64,000 bases of DNA, from positions 1 through 64,000 of the forward strand of contig DASQIZ010000097.1 of assembly GCA_035631315.1 (NCBI GenBank). Reading direction: 5' to 3'. The notes under the pieces were generated by a model. It was not told the origin of the DNA, searched no databases, and worked only from the letters and a program-made list of their open reading frames with translations. The translations under genes and the position numbers were made by a program. This document shows, in pieces, positions 7,747-20,262 of this stretch. Source of the stretch: 40CM-2-70-7 sp035631315. Its GTDB lineage: Bacteria > Gemmatimonadota > Gemmatimonadetes > Gemmatimonadales > GWC2-71-9. The first letter of the stretch is position 1; the number at the start of each line of letters is the position of its first letter.

Positions 7747-9106
7747 CACGCGTGCGCCCCCTTCCCGTGCCGCACCGGCGGCGGCAGGACTTCCTTCACT
7801 TCCGAAATCGAGACGGCCGGGAAGTTCTTCACGAAGAGCAGGAACCACATGAAGAACCAGCCGAAGGAGCCGGCCATGATGCCCCAATCGGCCCAGGTCG
7901 GGTTGTACCCGGCCTTCACGAAGGGCTCGAAGGGCTCACCGGCCAGGTGGATGGCGATGATGACGAAGCGCTCGAACCACATCCCGATGTTCACGAAAAT
8001 CGAGATCACGAAGAGCGCGGTCAGATTGGTCCGCACCTTCTTGAACCACAGGATCCACGGCAGGAACCAGTTGCACACGTTCATGGTCCAGCCGGCCCAC
8101 CAGAAGGGGCCGAACGCGCGATACCAGAACGCCTTGTTCTCCGGCGTCGGGCCGGAATACCACGCGATGAAGTACTCGGTGGCGTACGCGAACCCGACGA
8201 TCATGCCGGTGAGCAGGCAGAGCTTGGCCAGGTTCTCGAAGTGGCTGATGGTCACCACTTCTTCGAGATGGAAAAGCTTCCGGATCGGCACGAGCAGCGA
8301 GATCACCATCGCGACGCCGGAGTAGATGGCGCCGGCGACGAAATACGGCGCGAAGATGGTCTCGTGCCAGGCCGGGACCTGCGCCATGGCGAAGTCCCAG
8401 GACACCACCGAGTGCACCGACAGCACGAGGGGTGTGGCCAGTCCCGCGAGGTACAGGTAGCCGCGCGAGTAGTGCCGCCACTGCTCATTCGTGCCGCGCC
8501 ACCCCAGCGAGGTGAGCGCGTACAGTTTTTTCCGCCATCCGGTGGCCAGGTCGCGCACCGCCGCGATGTCCGGGATCAAGCCCATGATCAGGAACACCGT
8601 CGACACGGTGAAGTAGGTGCCGATCGCGAATTCGTCCCAGATCAGGGGCGACTTGAAGTTGGGCCAGAGCCCCCGCTCGTTCGGGTACGGCACCAGCCAG
8701 TAGAAGTACCACTGGCGGCCGATGTGAATGAGGGGGAACAGGCCGGCGGTCATGACCGCGAATACCGTCATGGCCTCGGCGACTCGATACACCGCCGTGC
8801 GCCACGCCGACCGGAAGAGGAACAAGATCGCGGAGATCAGCGTGCCCGAGTGCGCGATACCCACCCAGAACACGAAGCAGGTGATGAAGACCGCCCAGTA
8901 CACCGGGTGCGAATAGCCCGCGAGCCCCAGTCCGTACCGCAGAATGAACAGGAGGCAGATGATCCCGATGGTGAGCAGGCCGACCGCGACGCCGAGGAGG
9001 GCGAAATAGCCCTTGCTCGGATTCCCCAGCGTGTTGTTGATGACGCGGGTGACGTAATCGTAGGTCACGCGCGCGCCCGACGTACCCGGAGCCGCGGTCT
9101 GTGCCA

Positions 9107-9107
<1 letters not shown>
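7746..9107 (-). CDS. actC: Alternative complex III subunit ActC (NrfD/PsrC-like quinol-binding membrane subunit)
   Basis: 453 residues with about ten membrane helices, including YFALLGVAVGLLTIGIICLL and MWFERFVIIAIHLAG. It belongs to the NrfD/PsrC family of the complex iron-sulfur molybdoenzyme superfamily. In alternative complex III this subunit forms the quinol site next to ActB. The ATG at 9107 overlaps the actB stop (TGATG), and the stop overlaps actD the same way, so the middle of the operon is a run of coupled genes. Confidence 0.94.
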
Positions 9108-12073
<2,966 letters not shown>

Positions 12074-12092
12074 GTCGTCTCCGCTGATCATG

Positions 12093-12653
12093 CTAGTAGT
12101 GACACACTGTGCAGTCCCGCGTCACCTTCTTCTCCACGTGACAGCGGATGCACCAGCCCATGCGGAGCGTCTGCACCTGCGCAACCTGGGTCGTGTGCGC
12201 GATGTCGCCGTGACAGGTGGCGCAGGCGTTGTCGCCGAGGGCCTTGATGTGGCGCATATGCGGGAAGTGCACGAACCCGGGCAGGGTGTGCACACGGATC
12301 CACTCCGGCGGCTGCTTGTCACTCCAGGCCTTCCGCACCTTCGCGATTTCGGCCTGGTGCGACGGCGTCGAGCCACTGATGAGCTGATGGCAGCCCATGC
12401 AGGTCTGGAGCGACGGAATCCCCGGCTCGGTGGATACTTTCACCGTGTAGTGGCAATACATGCAGGGGATTTGGTCTTGACCAGCGTGGATGTCGTGGCG
12501 GAAAAAGATGGGTTGGCGGGGGCCCTTGAGTCGGGCCGTATCCGTCACCTGGGGGGCTTGGTATCTGGGCGCCGCTTGTGCGGCGAGCGCCTGCGTGGCG
12601 CCAATGAGCAGGACCAGCGCGAGCGCTGCCCTACTCCCTCCGTGCATCGTCAT
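12093..12653 (-). CDS. actA: Alternative complex III subunit ActA, pentahaem cytochrome c
   Basis: About 186 residues from the ATG at 12653 (a second ATG at 12647 is possible; a TTG at 12686 is unlikely). A signal peptide (RAALALVLLIGATQALAA) is followed by five CxxCH haem sites: CMYCH, CMGCH, CATCH, CIRCH and CTVCH, the number known for ActA. It is the periplasmic multihaem subunit that receives electrons from ActB. It is the first gene of the act operon, with 19 bases between its stop and the preferred actB start. No convincing sigma70 promoter was seen directly upstream. Confidence 0.94.
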   Translation of the reverse strand: MTMHGGSRAALALVLLIGATQALAAQAAPRYQAPQVTDTARLKGPRQPIFFRHDIHAGQDQIPCMYCHYTVKVSTEPGIPSLQTCMGCHQLISGSTPSHQAEIAKVRKAWSDKQPPEWIRVHTLPGFVHFPHMRHIKALGDNACATCHGDIAHTTQVAQVQTLRMGWCIRCHVEKKVTRDCTVCHY

Positions 12654-12762
12654 CAATGCGTGTGCCTCGATGGCGAAGTAAGTCAAGAAAAAAGCGACTG
12701 CGAACGGCTTGTGGGCGCAGGAATGTAGCGCCTTTCGGGAACCTCACACAAGCGGTGCGCGG

Positions 12763-13224
12763 TCACTCCGGTCGGGCAAGGAGGTGATGCTTGAAACGGA
12801 TCACTTCAACGAACGCGTCGACCCGTTCGAGATCGTCGAACTCCATCCAGCACCACCGGAGCCCGGAGTCCAGCATTCCGTCTTTGACGGCCTGGCGGAC
12901 GGCGCGCGGGATCCCGTCCCCCGAGCCGAGCTCCGCTTCTTCCGCAGGGCTCAGGACGAACGTGCCGCTGACGCCGGACCGCATCGGATGGAGGTAACCG
13001 AGCTTGCGTCCGCCGACCTCGTACATCCAGACCCACTTCCAGGTGGTGCCGAGAAACACCACTTGTTCGGTGACGTGCTTGAGGGCTCTGATGCCCTCGC
13101 GCGCCCGTTTGAAGCGGCCGGCGGCGCGCTGGGGCAAATCCCGAATAGGAGAGTCGGTTTTCGGACGCTGACGGGGACTCGGGTACAGATTTGTCGCCCA
13201 GTAGGCGGCTGAAGGGTTGGTCAT
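12763..13224 (-). CDS. Hypothetical protein, DUF3788-like
   Basis: 153 residues, soluble, rich in Trp in the middle (TTWKWVWMYEVGGRKLGYLH) and with a C-terminal LRWCWMEFDDLERVDAF. The length and the order of Trp- and Tyr-containing strands resemble DUF3788, a small domain of unknown function; I am not certain of that match. The ATG lies 13 bases after the stop of the BNR gene. The junction holds a small perfect hairpin (CCCTAA-AA-TTAGGG, 13229-13242) that contains that stop. A 109-base spacer without clear features separates it from actA. Confidence 0.6.
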   Translation of the reverse strand: MTNPSAAYWATNLYPSPRQRPKTDSPIRDLPQRAAGRFKRAREGIRALKHVTEQVVFLGTTWKWVWMYEVGGRKLGYLHPMRSGVSGTFVLSPAEEAELGSGDGIPRAVRQAVKDGMLDSGLRWCWMEFDDLERVDAFVEVIRFKHHLLARPE

Positions 13225-13236
13225 CGCGCCCTAAAA

Positions 13237-16200
13237 TTAGGGCTCGTCGTCTCCTTCGCCATTCCCCACACCCTCGGGCGCCGGGGCCCGGACGCTCAAG
13301 GAAATCGCGGGCAATCCGGCCCCTTTCAAGCGCTGGTTGAGCGCGGGGATCAGGGCGTCGGTGAAACTCTTGGCCAGGTTGAGGCTCGTCTCCAGGTCCA
13401 CCTGGAGACTCACCACCGCCCTCTCGACCTGGTCCGTAGGTGCTGCATCAGCCCCTTCGATCACACCGTAGACACCCGCCAGCTCGCCGTTCAGGCCCTC
13501 CAGGGACGACCGGCCACCGGACTCGAGCTTGTCCAACCGGCCGTCGACGGAATCGATGGCCGCCTTCAGGGAGTCGGCCGCCGGGTTGGACCGCAGCGCC
13601 GCGAGCTGACGACGAATACCCCGGACATGCGACAGGGCGTCGTAGCTCCGCTCGAGGCCATTCGCCAGCGTGCTCGCCAGTCCGTACTGATGCTTCAAGG
13701 TCGCGATTGTGACCGGGACTCGGGGATCCATCTTCACCACAAGAGAGGCGTGCGCGGTCGAAGACCCGGCGGTCAGGGTGATCGAGTATTTGCCCGGCGT
13801 GACCCAAGGGCCCCGGGGCTCCAGTGGTGTGTTGTGGATGACCGCCGCAATCGGGTAGTCACGGTTGAGGACGGCAATCGGGGCGCCGTGCAAGTCCCAG
13901 ACGAAGCGGTGCGCCCCCGCGGCGGTCCCCACCTTCTGAGGGGGCCGGATCCAATACAATGGGATGTTCACGCTGGTGTCGACCGACGTCGTATCCTCGC
14001 TCGTGAACCGGCGGACGAGCGCACCGCTCGTGTCCCGGACCTCGATCGCGACGTGATTGGCGTCTGCCGCGAGCGCGTATTCGATGATGGCGCCGTCCGG
14101 TGGATTGTCCCCCGCTGGTTCGTCAGGCGGGATTGGCGTATCGGTGTTGTTGTTCCACCTGACCCGATAGGCCGGGGCGGGCCGGAAGAGGTGCGTCGAT
14201 CCCGCGAGACCGGACGCGAGCTCCCGCAGCCGCGACATGTCGTCGAGAATCCAGAACCCGCGCCCGTGCGTCCCCACCACCAGATCATTCTCGTGAATCG
14301 TGAGGTCGCGTACCGCCGTCGCCGGCAAATCCAGCCGCAGCGACTGCCAGTGGTCGCCATCATCGAACGAGACGTAGACCGAACGCTCGGTGCCGGCGAA
14401 GAGCAGTCCCTTCTTCACCGGATCTTCGTGCACGGCGTTCACGACTTCGTCGTCGGGGATTCCCGACACGATTTCCGTCCACGTCTTCCCGCCATCGCGG
14501 GTCCGGTAGATGTGCGGATGCAGATCATCCAGGCGGAACCGGTTCACCGCCGCATAGGCTTCGGCGGTATCGGTGTGGGATGCCTCCATGACGGACACCT
14601 TGCTCCAGGGCGTCAACGCCGGCGGGGTCACCTTGCTCCAGTGAAGCCCGCCGTCATGCGTCACCCAGATCAGGCCGTCGTCGGTCCCCGCCCACAAGAG
14701 CGCCAGCTTCTTGAATGACGGGGCGATGGTGTAGATCACACCGCGGTGGCCGCCGTGCTGCGGGTCCTGGGACATGAAGGCGCGAATAACGGACGGCGTG
14801 TCGGATGCCGTCCGCGTGAGATCGGGACTGATCACTTGCCAGTGCTCCCCGCCATCGCGCGTCTTGAACACCACGTTCGACCCGAGGTACAGCGTATGGG
14901 GATCGACGGGAGAGAAGAGTACGGGCATCGTGCGCACCCAGCGGTACTTCCCCGAGCGGATCGGTTCAGGAGAAACATCCTGGACCTGGCCGGTACGCCA
15001 GTCGTAGCGGCTGATCTTGCCGCCATAAACGAGGTTGGGATTCAACGGGTCCGGTGCGACGTATCCGTACTCCTCCGCACCCACCGGATGCCAGTCGCGG
15101 AAATTGATCTCGCCATCATTCCCACGGCTCCAGATCCCCGCCGAGCCACTCTCCTGCTGACCGCCGTAGACACGATACGGGAACGCGTTGTCGGTCGAGA
15201 CGTGGTAGAACTGGGCGGTGGGCTGGTTGAACCACGAGCTCCACGTGCGGCCGTCGTTCCGGGTGATGATGGCACCCTGGTCACCGGCGAGCAGGATGGT
15301 GTTGGGGTCGTCGGGGTTGATCCAGAGGCGGTGATAGTCGTCGCCCCCGGGCGCTCCGCGCCATCCGGTGAACGACACGCCGCCATCGGTAGACTTCCAC
15401 GTCACGACGTTGGCGATGTAGACGATGTCGGCGTTCCTGGGATTCACCTTCACTTCATTGAAGTCGCCGTCACGTCCCCAGATCCGGGGATCGGCGTCCT
15501 GCACGTGCCAGTGCTCTCCATCGTCATCGGAGCGGTACAGCGCGCCACCCGAGTCCGCACCGACCACCGCGTACATCCGCGCGGGCTCCGACGGCGAGAT
15601 GCCGAGGCCGATGCGGCCCAGTCCCTGCGCCGCGCCCGGAAGCCCCGCGGTGATCTGCCTCCAGGTCGTGCCGCCATCGGTCGACTTATAGAGCCCGTTG
15701 TTCGCCGAAAGCACAAACGAGCCACCGATCTCCCAGGGAGCCTGCCGGCCCGCCCAGAGCGTCGCGAAGACGACCTGGGGATTCGACGCATCGAAGGCCA
15801 CATCGAAGGCACCAGTGTTCTCGTCCGTGTAGAGGACCTTCTCCCAGGTCGTGCCGCCATCCGTCGACCGGAAGACCCCACGCTCGGTGTTGGGTCCATA
15901 CGGGTGCCCCAGCACGGCCGCGAACACCCGGTTCGGGTCATGGGGATCGACGATGACGGCCGGGATCTGTTGGCCGTCTCTGAGACCCAGATGGGTCCAT
16001 GTTGCACCGCCATCAGTCGACTTGTAGATGCCGTCGCCGACGGAAAGATCGGGCCGCTGGAGGCCTTCCCCGCTCCCGACATAGATGGTATTCGGATCCG
16101 ACGGGGCCACCGCCACCGCCCCAATCGATCCCGTCGACTCGGCGTCGAACACGGGCATCCACGTGCGTCCCGCGTCATCGGTCTTCCACACCCCGCCGTT

Positions 16201-16374
16201 GTTCACCCCGATGAAAAACGTGTTGGGATGCCCGGGCACACCCGTCGCCCCGACGGTCCGCCCGCCCCGGAAGGGACCGATCGAGCGCCAGTGCAAGCCT
16301 CCGAAGAGGGACGCTGGGACCTGCGCGGAGAGTGAGACCGGGAGTACGGCGAGCAAGAGCGCGAGCGATCTCAC
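13237..16374 (-). CDS. Secreted BNR/sortilin-repeat beta-propeller protein ('glycosyl hydrolase'-type)
   Basis: 1045 residues. An N-terminal signal peptide (SLALLLAVLPVSLSAQ) marks export. Roughly the first 700 residues are repeated BNR/Asp-box units, seen as YKSTDGGATW, FRSTDGGTTW, YKSTDGGTTW and YRTRDGGKTW, which build two large beta-propellers as in sortilin/VPS10-like proteins. The rest has a FnIII/Ig-like part and a helical tail. Such proteins are often annotated as glycosyl hydrolases, but no catalytic residues can be assigned here. The GTG start overlaps the stop of the enolase-superfamily gene (GTGA), making it the last gene of the long minus-strand chain. Confidence 0.85.
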   Translation of the reverse strand: MRSLALLLAVLPVSLSAQVPASLFGGLHWRSIGPFRGGRTVGATGVPGHPNTFFIGVNNGGVWKTDDAGRTWMPVFDAESTGSIGAVAVAPSDPNTIYVGSGEGLQRPDLSVGDGIYKSTDGGATWTHLGLRDGQQIPAVIVDPHDPNRVFAAVLGHPYGPNTERGVFRSTDGGTTWEKVLYTDENTGAFDVAFDASNPQVVFATLWAGRQAPWEIGGSFVLSANNGLYKSTDGGTTWRQITAGLPGAAQGLGRIGLGISPSEPARMYAVVGADSGGALYRSDDDGEHWHVQDADPRIWGRDGDFNEVKVNPRNADIVYIANVVTWKSTDGGVSFTGWRGAPGGDDYHRLWINPDDPNTILLAGDQGAIITRNDGRTWSSWFNQPTAQFYHVSTDNAFPYRVYGGQQESGSAGIWSRGNDGEINFRDWHPVGAEEYGYVAPDPLNPNLVYGGKISRYDWRTGQVQDVSPEPIRSGKYRWVRTMPVLFSPVDPHTLYLGSNVVFKTRDGGEHWQVISPDLTRTASDTPSVIRAFMSQDPQHGGHRGVIYTIAPSFKKLALLWAGTDDGLIWVTHDGGLHWSKVTPPALTPWSKVSVMEASHTDTAEAYAAVNRFRLDDLHPHIYRTRDGGKTWTEIVSGIPDDEVVNAVHEDPVKKGLLFAGTERSVYVSFDDGDHWQSLRLDLPATAVRDLTIHENDLVVGTHGRGFWILDDMSRLRELASGLAGSTHLFRPAPAYRVRWNNNTDTPIPPDEPAGDNPPDGAIIEYALAADANHVAIEVRDTSGALVRRFTSEDTTSVDTSVNIPLYWIRPPQKVGTAAGAHRFVWDLHGAPIAVLNRDYPIAAVIHNTPLEPRGPWVTPGKYSITLTAGSSTAHASLVVKMDPRVPVTIATLKHQYGLASTLANGLERSYDALSHVRGIRRQLAALRSNPAADSLKAAIDSVDGRLDKLESGGRSSLEGLNGELAGVYGVIEGADAAPTDQVERAVVSLQVDLETSLNLAKSFTDALIPALNQRLKGAGLPAISLSVRAPAPEGVGNGEGDDEP

Positions 16375-17519
16375 GAAGATCCTCCAAGGGAACTGACCGC
16401 GGCCCGGACGGCCTCGAAGCGCCCGCCATCGAGCAGACGTCCGGCCGCCTGGTTCGGGACGGCCATCATGCCGCCCGCATCCATGCTGAGCTTGATCACG
16501 TCAACATTCCGCCCGAACCAGCGGGCTGAAGGCTCGAGGTCCGACGGGTAGACGAACTGAGACAAACTTGCGGCGGCGAGTGGCGCCTGCGAACCGATCC
16601 CCGACTCCGGCATCGTTCCCGCCCACAGCTTCGCGCCGAGTTCCTTCGCCACCCGATAGATGCGGCAGAACTCGGTCAGCCCGCCCATCCGGTGGACCTT
16701 GATGTTCCATACCTTCGGTCCGCCGAGCGCCGCGATCTGCTTCGCGTGGCTCTCACTGCGCAATGTCTCGTCAAGACAGATGGCCGTCTTGAGCGTCCGC
16801 CCGACCTCGGCATGCCCCACCAATTCGTCGGGCGCGAGGGGCTGCTCGATATAGAGGAGGCCCGCGTCGTCGAGCGCGCGCAGGGCCTTCTCATCCCGCG
16901 GCCAACGATAGGCGCCGTTCGCATCCACCGTGAGGGGGAGATCCGTTCCGGCCATCCCGGCGCGCGCGGCTTTCACCGCCTCGGCGTCCCATCCGGGCGC
17001 GACCTTGATCTTCACCCGCCGGTATCCGCGGCCGACCGCCTCGTAGACGCGGGCGGTCAGCGTGCCGAGCTGCCGATCATCAGGGATGCCGAGCGCGACG
17101 CCGCACGGGATGGAGGCGGCGGGCGTTTCGCCGAGGCGTTCGCCGAGCAAGTGCGCCAGGCCGACACCACGGGTGTGCGCCTCGAGGTCCCAGGCCGCAG
17201 TCTCGACGCCGGCGATGGCGAACGGATTGCCCCGCACGCCTTCGCGCAGCGCGGCGTCCACCGCTTCGGGGGAGGCGAACTCCCTCCCCACCACGCGCGG
17301 CAGGAGGACATCGCGGGTGAGTTGTGTGGCGGAACCAAGAGTCTCTTCGGAGTAGAAGGGCAGCTCAAAGGGTGGCGCCTCGCCGTAGCCGACGTGGCCG
17401 TTGCCGCCATGCAGTACGACGATCAACGAGCGCCGCTCCCTGATCGCGCCCCCCGAGATAATGAAGGGCTCCACCAGGGGCAGGCGGAGATCGAAGAGCT
17501 CAGCCTTGAGGATTCGCAT
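16371..17519 (-). CDS. Enolase-superfamily enzyme, OSBS / N-succinylamino-acid racemase-like
   Basis: 382 residues from the ATG at 17519, which overlaps the upstream gene by 20 bases. The capping domain is followed by a TIM barrel with the muconate-lactonising subgroup signature: KxK in RVKIKV, metal ligands in TVDANGAY, YIEQPL and CLDETL, and the second catalytic Lys in NIKVHRMGG. The strings IPCGVALGI and GYRRVKIKVAPGWD closely resemble the NSAR/OSBS (menC type 2) family. The reaction could be o-succinylbenzoate synthesis for menaquinone or racemisation of an N-acylamino acid. Its place in a catabolic-looking cluster favours the second or an unknown substrate. Confidence 0.85.
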   Translation of the reverse strand: MRILKAELFDLRLPLVEPFIISGGAIRERRSLIVVLHGGNGHVGYGEAPPFELPFYSEETLGSATQLTRDVLLPRVVGREFASPEAVDAALREGVRGNPFAIAGVETAAWDLEAHTRGVGLAHLLGERLGETPAASIPCGVALGIPDDRQLGTLTARVYEAVGRGYRRVKIKVAPGWDAEAVKAARAGMAGTDLPLTVDANGAYRWPRDEKALRALDDAGLLYIEQPLAPDELVGHAEVGRTLKTAICLDETLRSESHAKQIAALGGPKVWNIKVHRMGGLTEFCRIYRVAKELGAKLWAGTMPESGIGSQAPLAAASLSQFVYPSDLEPSARWFGRNVDVIKLSMDAGGMMAVPNQAAGRLLDGGRFEAVRAAVSSLGGSS

Positions 17520-18639
17520 GGAGAAGGTCGAGGAACCGGAGCTCCCCATCGTGCCGTTCGACGCGCCCCGCCGCTTCATGCTCCCACAGCACCGCGATCA
17601 GGCCATCGGTGGGATCGAAGATCATCTGATGAAGCACACGCTGGGTGCGGGATCCGCCGGTCGAGGGATACGCGGATAAGGGAAGCTGAAATGCCGTGTG
17701 CAGCTGAACACTTTCGCATCCATGCAGGGCGTACTCGGCAATCATACGGCCAGAATTCACATTCCCGGTGCCAGTGAAGGCAGTACCAGACCCCGGGCGC
17801 AAGTCCGGGGTTGCGAGGATTCGCAGGTTGCGGTCCGACAATTCCCAACCACCATACGCCACCCGCTGGTCCGTATCGAAGAGCCGGTTGAATACGATCA
17901 GAGCATCGGCTCCCTTCGTCGCTTTCACCATCTGGCGCTGAAAATCGTCGTCGAACCGGGCGTTCATGAGTTTGACTGCGAGCTGCACGTCGCCACCCGC
18001 CCGGATCCGCGCAGGAACTTCGTCGAGCCAACGCAGAATGGTTTCCGGTTCGTCGGAGCGCGCATCGCCTGCCAGGGTGGGCGAGAAGTCCTTCTCGAGC
18101 GGGAGCGGAGCCCTGCCCCATTCCCGCGCCAGGGCACCGGTCGTGAACCGGTACTCCTCGTCGCGAAAGGGCTCGTCTCGGACCGGTAGGTGGTATTTCA
18201 CGGATGGAACGGCGACCATCTCGCCGCTCCGCGTGAGGTCGCGTGCCACACGCACCAGCGCGAGATAGTCGTCGAAGCTCCGGTCCCACCCCCGGCCCTT
18301 CCACGTCACCGTCCACCCGTCGCGACCGCCGGCCCGGCGGCGCTCGACGTCCATCTTCGTCTCGTGCGTCGCCCAGGCCTTCATCGTCTGCGCCCCGTTC
18401 GCGTCCCGCGCGATGACGGTCTTCAGCACGACGAACGCGAGACCCGCTGCGTGGTCGGTGTCGAGCTGGGATTCGTGAAGGGACAGCTGGCCTGACCCCT
18501 TGCCGATGGGATGCGGCAACGGGAAGCCAAGGTACCGGGCACTCAGATCGATGCGATAGCGCTCCCGCACATGAGCGGGGAAATCGCGCGGTAGGTCGCG
18601 GCCGAACCGCTCGAAATCACGCTCGAGCTGCGCGCGCAT
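17500..18639 (-). CDS. Dihydroorotate-dehydrogenase-like FMN barrel protein
   Basis: 379 residues from an ATG. The sequence has the order of features of class 1/2 dihydroorotate dehydrogenases: an early GLAFVVLKTV strand, DVQLAVKLMNARF before GADALIVFNRLF, and a late glycine-rich phosphate-binding part with GCESVQLHTAF. The usual active-site loop is not recognisable, and the first about 50 residues are unusual, so the substrate is probably not dihydroorotate. It overlaps the DapA-like gene upstream by 23 bases and the enolase-superfamily gene downstream by 20. A redox role in the cluster is inferred. Confidence 0.62.
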   Translation of the reverse strand: MRAQLERDFERFGRDLPRDFPAHVRERYRIDLSARYLGFPLPHPIGKGSGQLSLHESQLDTDHAAGLAFVVLKTVIARDANGAQTMKAWATHETKMDVERRRAGGRDGWTVTWKGRGWDRSFDDYLALVRVARDLTRSGEMVAVPSVKYHLPVRDEPFRDEEYRFTTGALAREWGRAPLPLEKDFSPTLAGDARSDEPETILRWLDEVPARIRAGGDVQLAVKLMNARFDDDFQRQMVKATKGADALIVFNRLFDTDQRVAYGGWELSDRNLRILATPDLRPGSGTAFTGTGNVNSGRMIAEYALHGCESVQLHTAFQLPLSAYPSTGGSRTQRVLHQMIFDPTDGLIAVLWEHEAAGRVERHDGELRFLDLLHANPQG

Positions 18640-19489
18640 CCGTCACCGCGCGGCGCACTGCTTCCCGCTCGGCCGGCTCGAGCTGGGGACCCCACGGATC
18701 GTCGCACACATCGTCGGGAATCACGCCCTGCGCCGCGGCGGCCCACAACATCCGGCGGATGTACCCCTCCATCGGGTCCGTGAAGGTCGCGAGCGAAAAG
18801 CGGTCGAGGATGCCGGAGAGCCGCACGAAGAGTCCGAAGTTGTCCTCGCGGAACGCCCGGATCAGCTCGGCCTGCAGATCGGTGAGCGCCGCGCCCATAC
18901 CGATCAACGCCGCCCGCGCTCCCAGCGTGAACGAATACCCAAGGAAGCGGTCCTCGCCGGTGATCAGGAGTTTGTCGCGATACGGGCGCACCAGGTCCGC
19001 AATCCGCTGGAACGTCATCACCGAATCGAGCGTCGCCACCTTGATCCCCACGACTCCGGGCAGCTGCAGGAGCGCGTGCAGGGTGCGATTGTCGTACGAG
19101 ATTCCGCCGGCCGCCGCATACAGGTAGAACGCGATGACCGGCAGCTCGCGCGCGAGCGCCGCGTGGAAGCCGACGGGCTCATCCGCCGTCGGATACGCCA
19201 GCAGCGCATCGGCCCCGAGGGCCTTCGCCTCACGAGCCATCTCCACCGAGTTCACGCCGGCGATGACGACTTTGCCGGGCAGCGCGTCCCGCCAGACCTG
19301 GAGGACGCGCCGCCGCTGCGGGGGCGACAGGTGCAGCCCGCGGCCAGTGTGCGCCCACACGGCGACTCCCGTGATCGGCTGCCCCGCCATCCAGGTGGCG
19401 TAGCCACGCAAGGCGTCGTCGGCTACCTCATGTCCACGGAACGGCGTCGGGACCGCCGGGATGAGCCCCCAATCCAGACGACGGTGCAT
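18617..19489 (-). CDS. DapA/NanA-type aldolase or lyase (dihydrodipicolinate synthase family)
   Basis: 290 residues, the usual family length. The N-terminus IPAVPTPF is characteristic, and the Schiff-base lysine is in GVVGIKVATLDS. The GTTGE motif that binds pyruvate in DapA is replaced by THTGRGLHLS, so the acceptor or donor differs. Members of this family cleave or condense 2-keto acids such as 2-keto-3-deoxy sugar acids, N-acetylneuraminate or 4-hydroxy-2-oxoglutarate. The ATG overlaps the stop of the upstream amidohydrolase (TGATG). In this operon it is the best candidate for a carbon-carbon cleavage step. Confidence 0.83.
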   Translation of the reverse strand: MHRRLDWGLIPAVPTPFRGHEVADDALRGYATWMAGQPITGVAVWAHTGRGLHLSPPQRRRVLQVWRDALPGKVVIAGVNSVEMAREAKALGADALLAYPTADEPVGFHAALARELPVIAFYLYAAAGGISYDNRTLHALLQLPGVVGIKVATLDSVMTFQRIADLVRPYRDKLLITGEDRFLGYSFTLGARAALIGMGAALTDLQAELIRAFREDNFGLFVRLSGILDRFSLATFTDPMEGYIRRMLWAAAAQGVIPDDVCDDPWGPQLEPAEREAVRRAVTDARAARA

Positions 19490-20262
19490 CAGCCCGCCAC
19501 CAACCGGCGGGCGTTGCCGGCTTCGATCGCGCCGCGCGCGTCAGCAGAGAGATCCAATAGATCCAGCTTGGCCACGGAGTGCTCCGGAAGGCGCAGCGGC
19601 TGTCCGGTCCCGAACAGGAACCGCGACGGGCCGAGATTGGCCAGCAGCGTCGCGAGGTGATCCTCGGGCGGTCCCCAGATCCAGCTCAGGTCCCACCAGA
19701 GCCGCTCGGCCTCGGACGGCGTCGAGCCGAAGTGCACTTCTTCGATGAACGAGCGGTCGGCATGCGTCACGATGAGCTTCAGCTCCGCATCGGCGCGGAT
19801 CAGGGTCCGCACCGCCGAAGCGGGCAGATCGCCCGCCGTGTCGAGCGGATGCCGCTGCCGCAAATCCTCGAGGCGGACCGACATCAACAGGGGCACGCCT
19901 GCCGAGCCGCACGTGGCCGCGAGCACGCGCATCTCGTGCCCCGTGGGGGCTAGCCCCAGGAATTGCGGATCGCACCGAACCGCGGGCGCCCCGCGCGTCG
20001 CCGCTTCGGCGAGCACTTCCTCCCAATGAGGGAGCGACGGATGCACGGTCGGCACGGGCTTGAGCCGTGGATGCGCGACGGCGGTCTCATACAGCCAGTC
20101 GTTCCCCTCGGTCGGATCCTTCCACCAGAGTCCCGGCAAGTGCGAAACCCAGGCTTCGGTGATCTCCACGCGATCCATGGCCTGGATCAGATGCGCCGGA
20201 CTCGAGCCGGGGAGACGGCGCCACGGGTAGGCGCCCAGGAACGCGTTGACGTCGATTCGCAT
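19489..20262 (-). CDS. Amidohydrolase-2-like protein with degenerate metal site
   Basis: 257 residues from the ATG at 20262 (TGATG overlap with the neighbouring amidohydrolase). The TIM-barrel layout matches the amidohydrolase-2 family of its neighbour, for example the N-terminal MRIDVNAF, LIVTHADRSF and RFLFGTGQPL. However, the metal-binding HxH is NAF, and the usual FGxD near the end is FGTG, so at least three ligands are missing. It may be a metal-independent enzyme or a non-catalytic partner of the intact paralog next to it. The length is normal and there is no frameshift, so it is not a decaying pseudogene. Confidence 0.75.
   Translation of the reverse strand: MRIDVNAFLGAYPWRRLPGSSPAHLIQAMDRVEITEAWVSHLPGLWWKDPTEGNDWLYETAVAHPRLKPVPTVHPSLPHWEEVLAEAATRGAPAVRCDPQFLGLAPTGHEMRVLAATCGSAGVPLLMSVRLEDLRQRHPLDTAGDLPASAVRTLIRADAELKLIVTHADRSFIEEVHFGSTPSEAERLWWDLSWIWGPPEDHLATLLANLGPSRFLFGTGQPLRLPEHSVAKLDLLDLSADARGAIEAGNARRLVAG

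Noticed and set aside
16371..17519. Firm menC assignment
   Set aside because: Sequence fits OSBS and N-succinylamino-acid racemase equally, and no other menaquinone genes are adjacent, so no gene symbol was given.
19489..20262. Pseudogene call for the ligand-less amidohydrolase
   Set aside because: Length, frame and overlaps on both sides are intact, so selection for a full-length protein seems likely.
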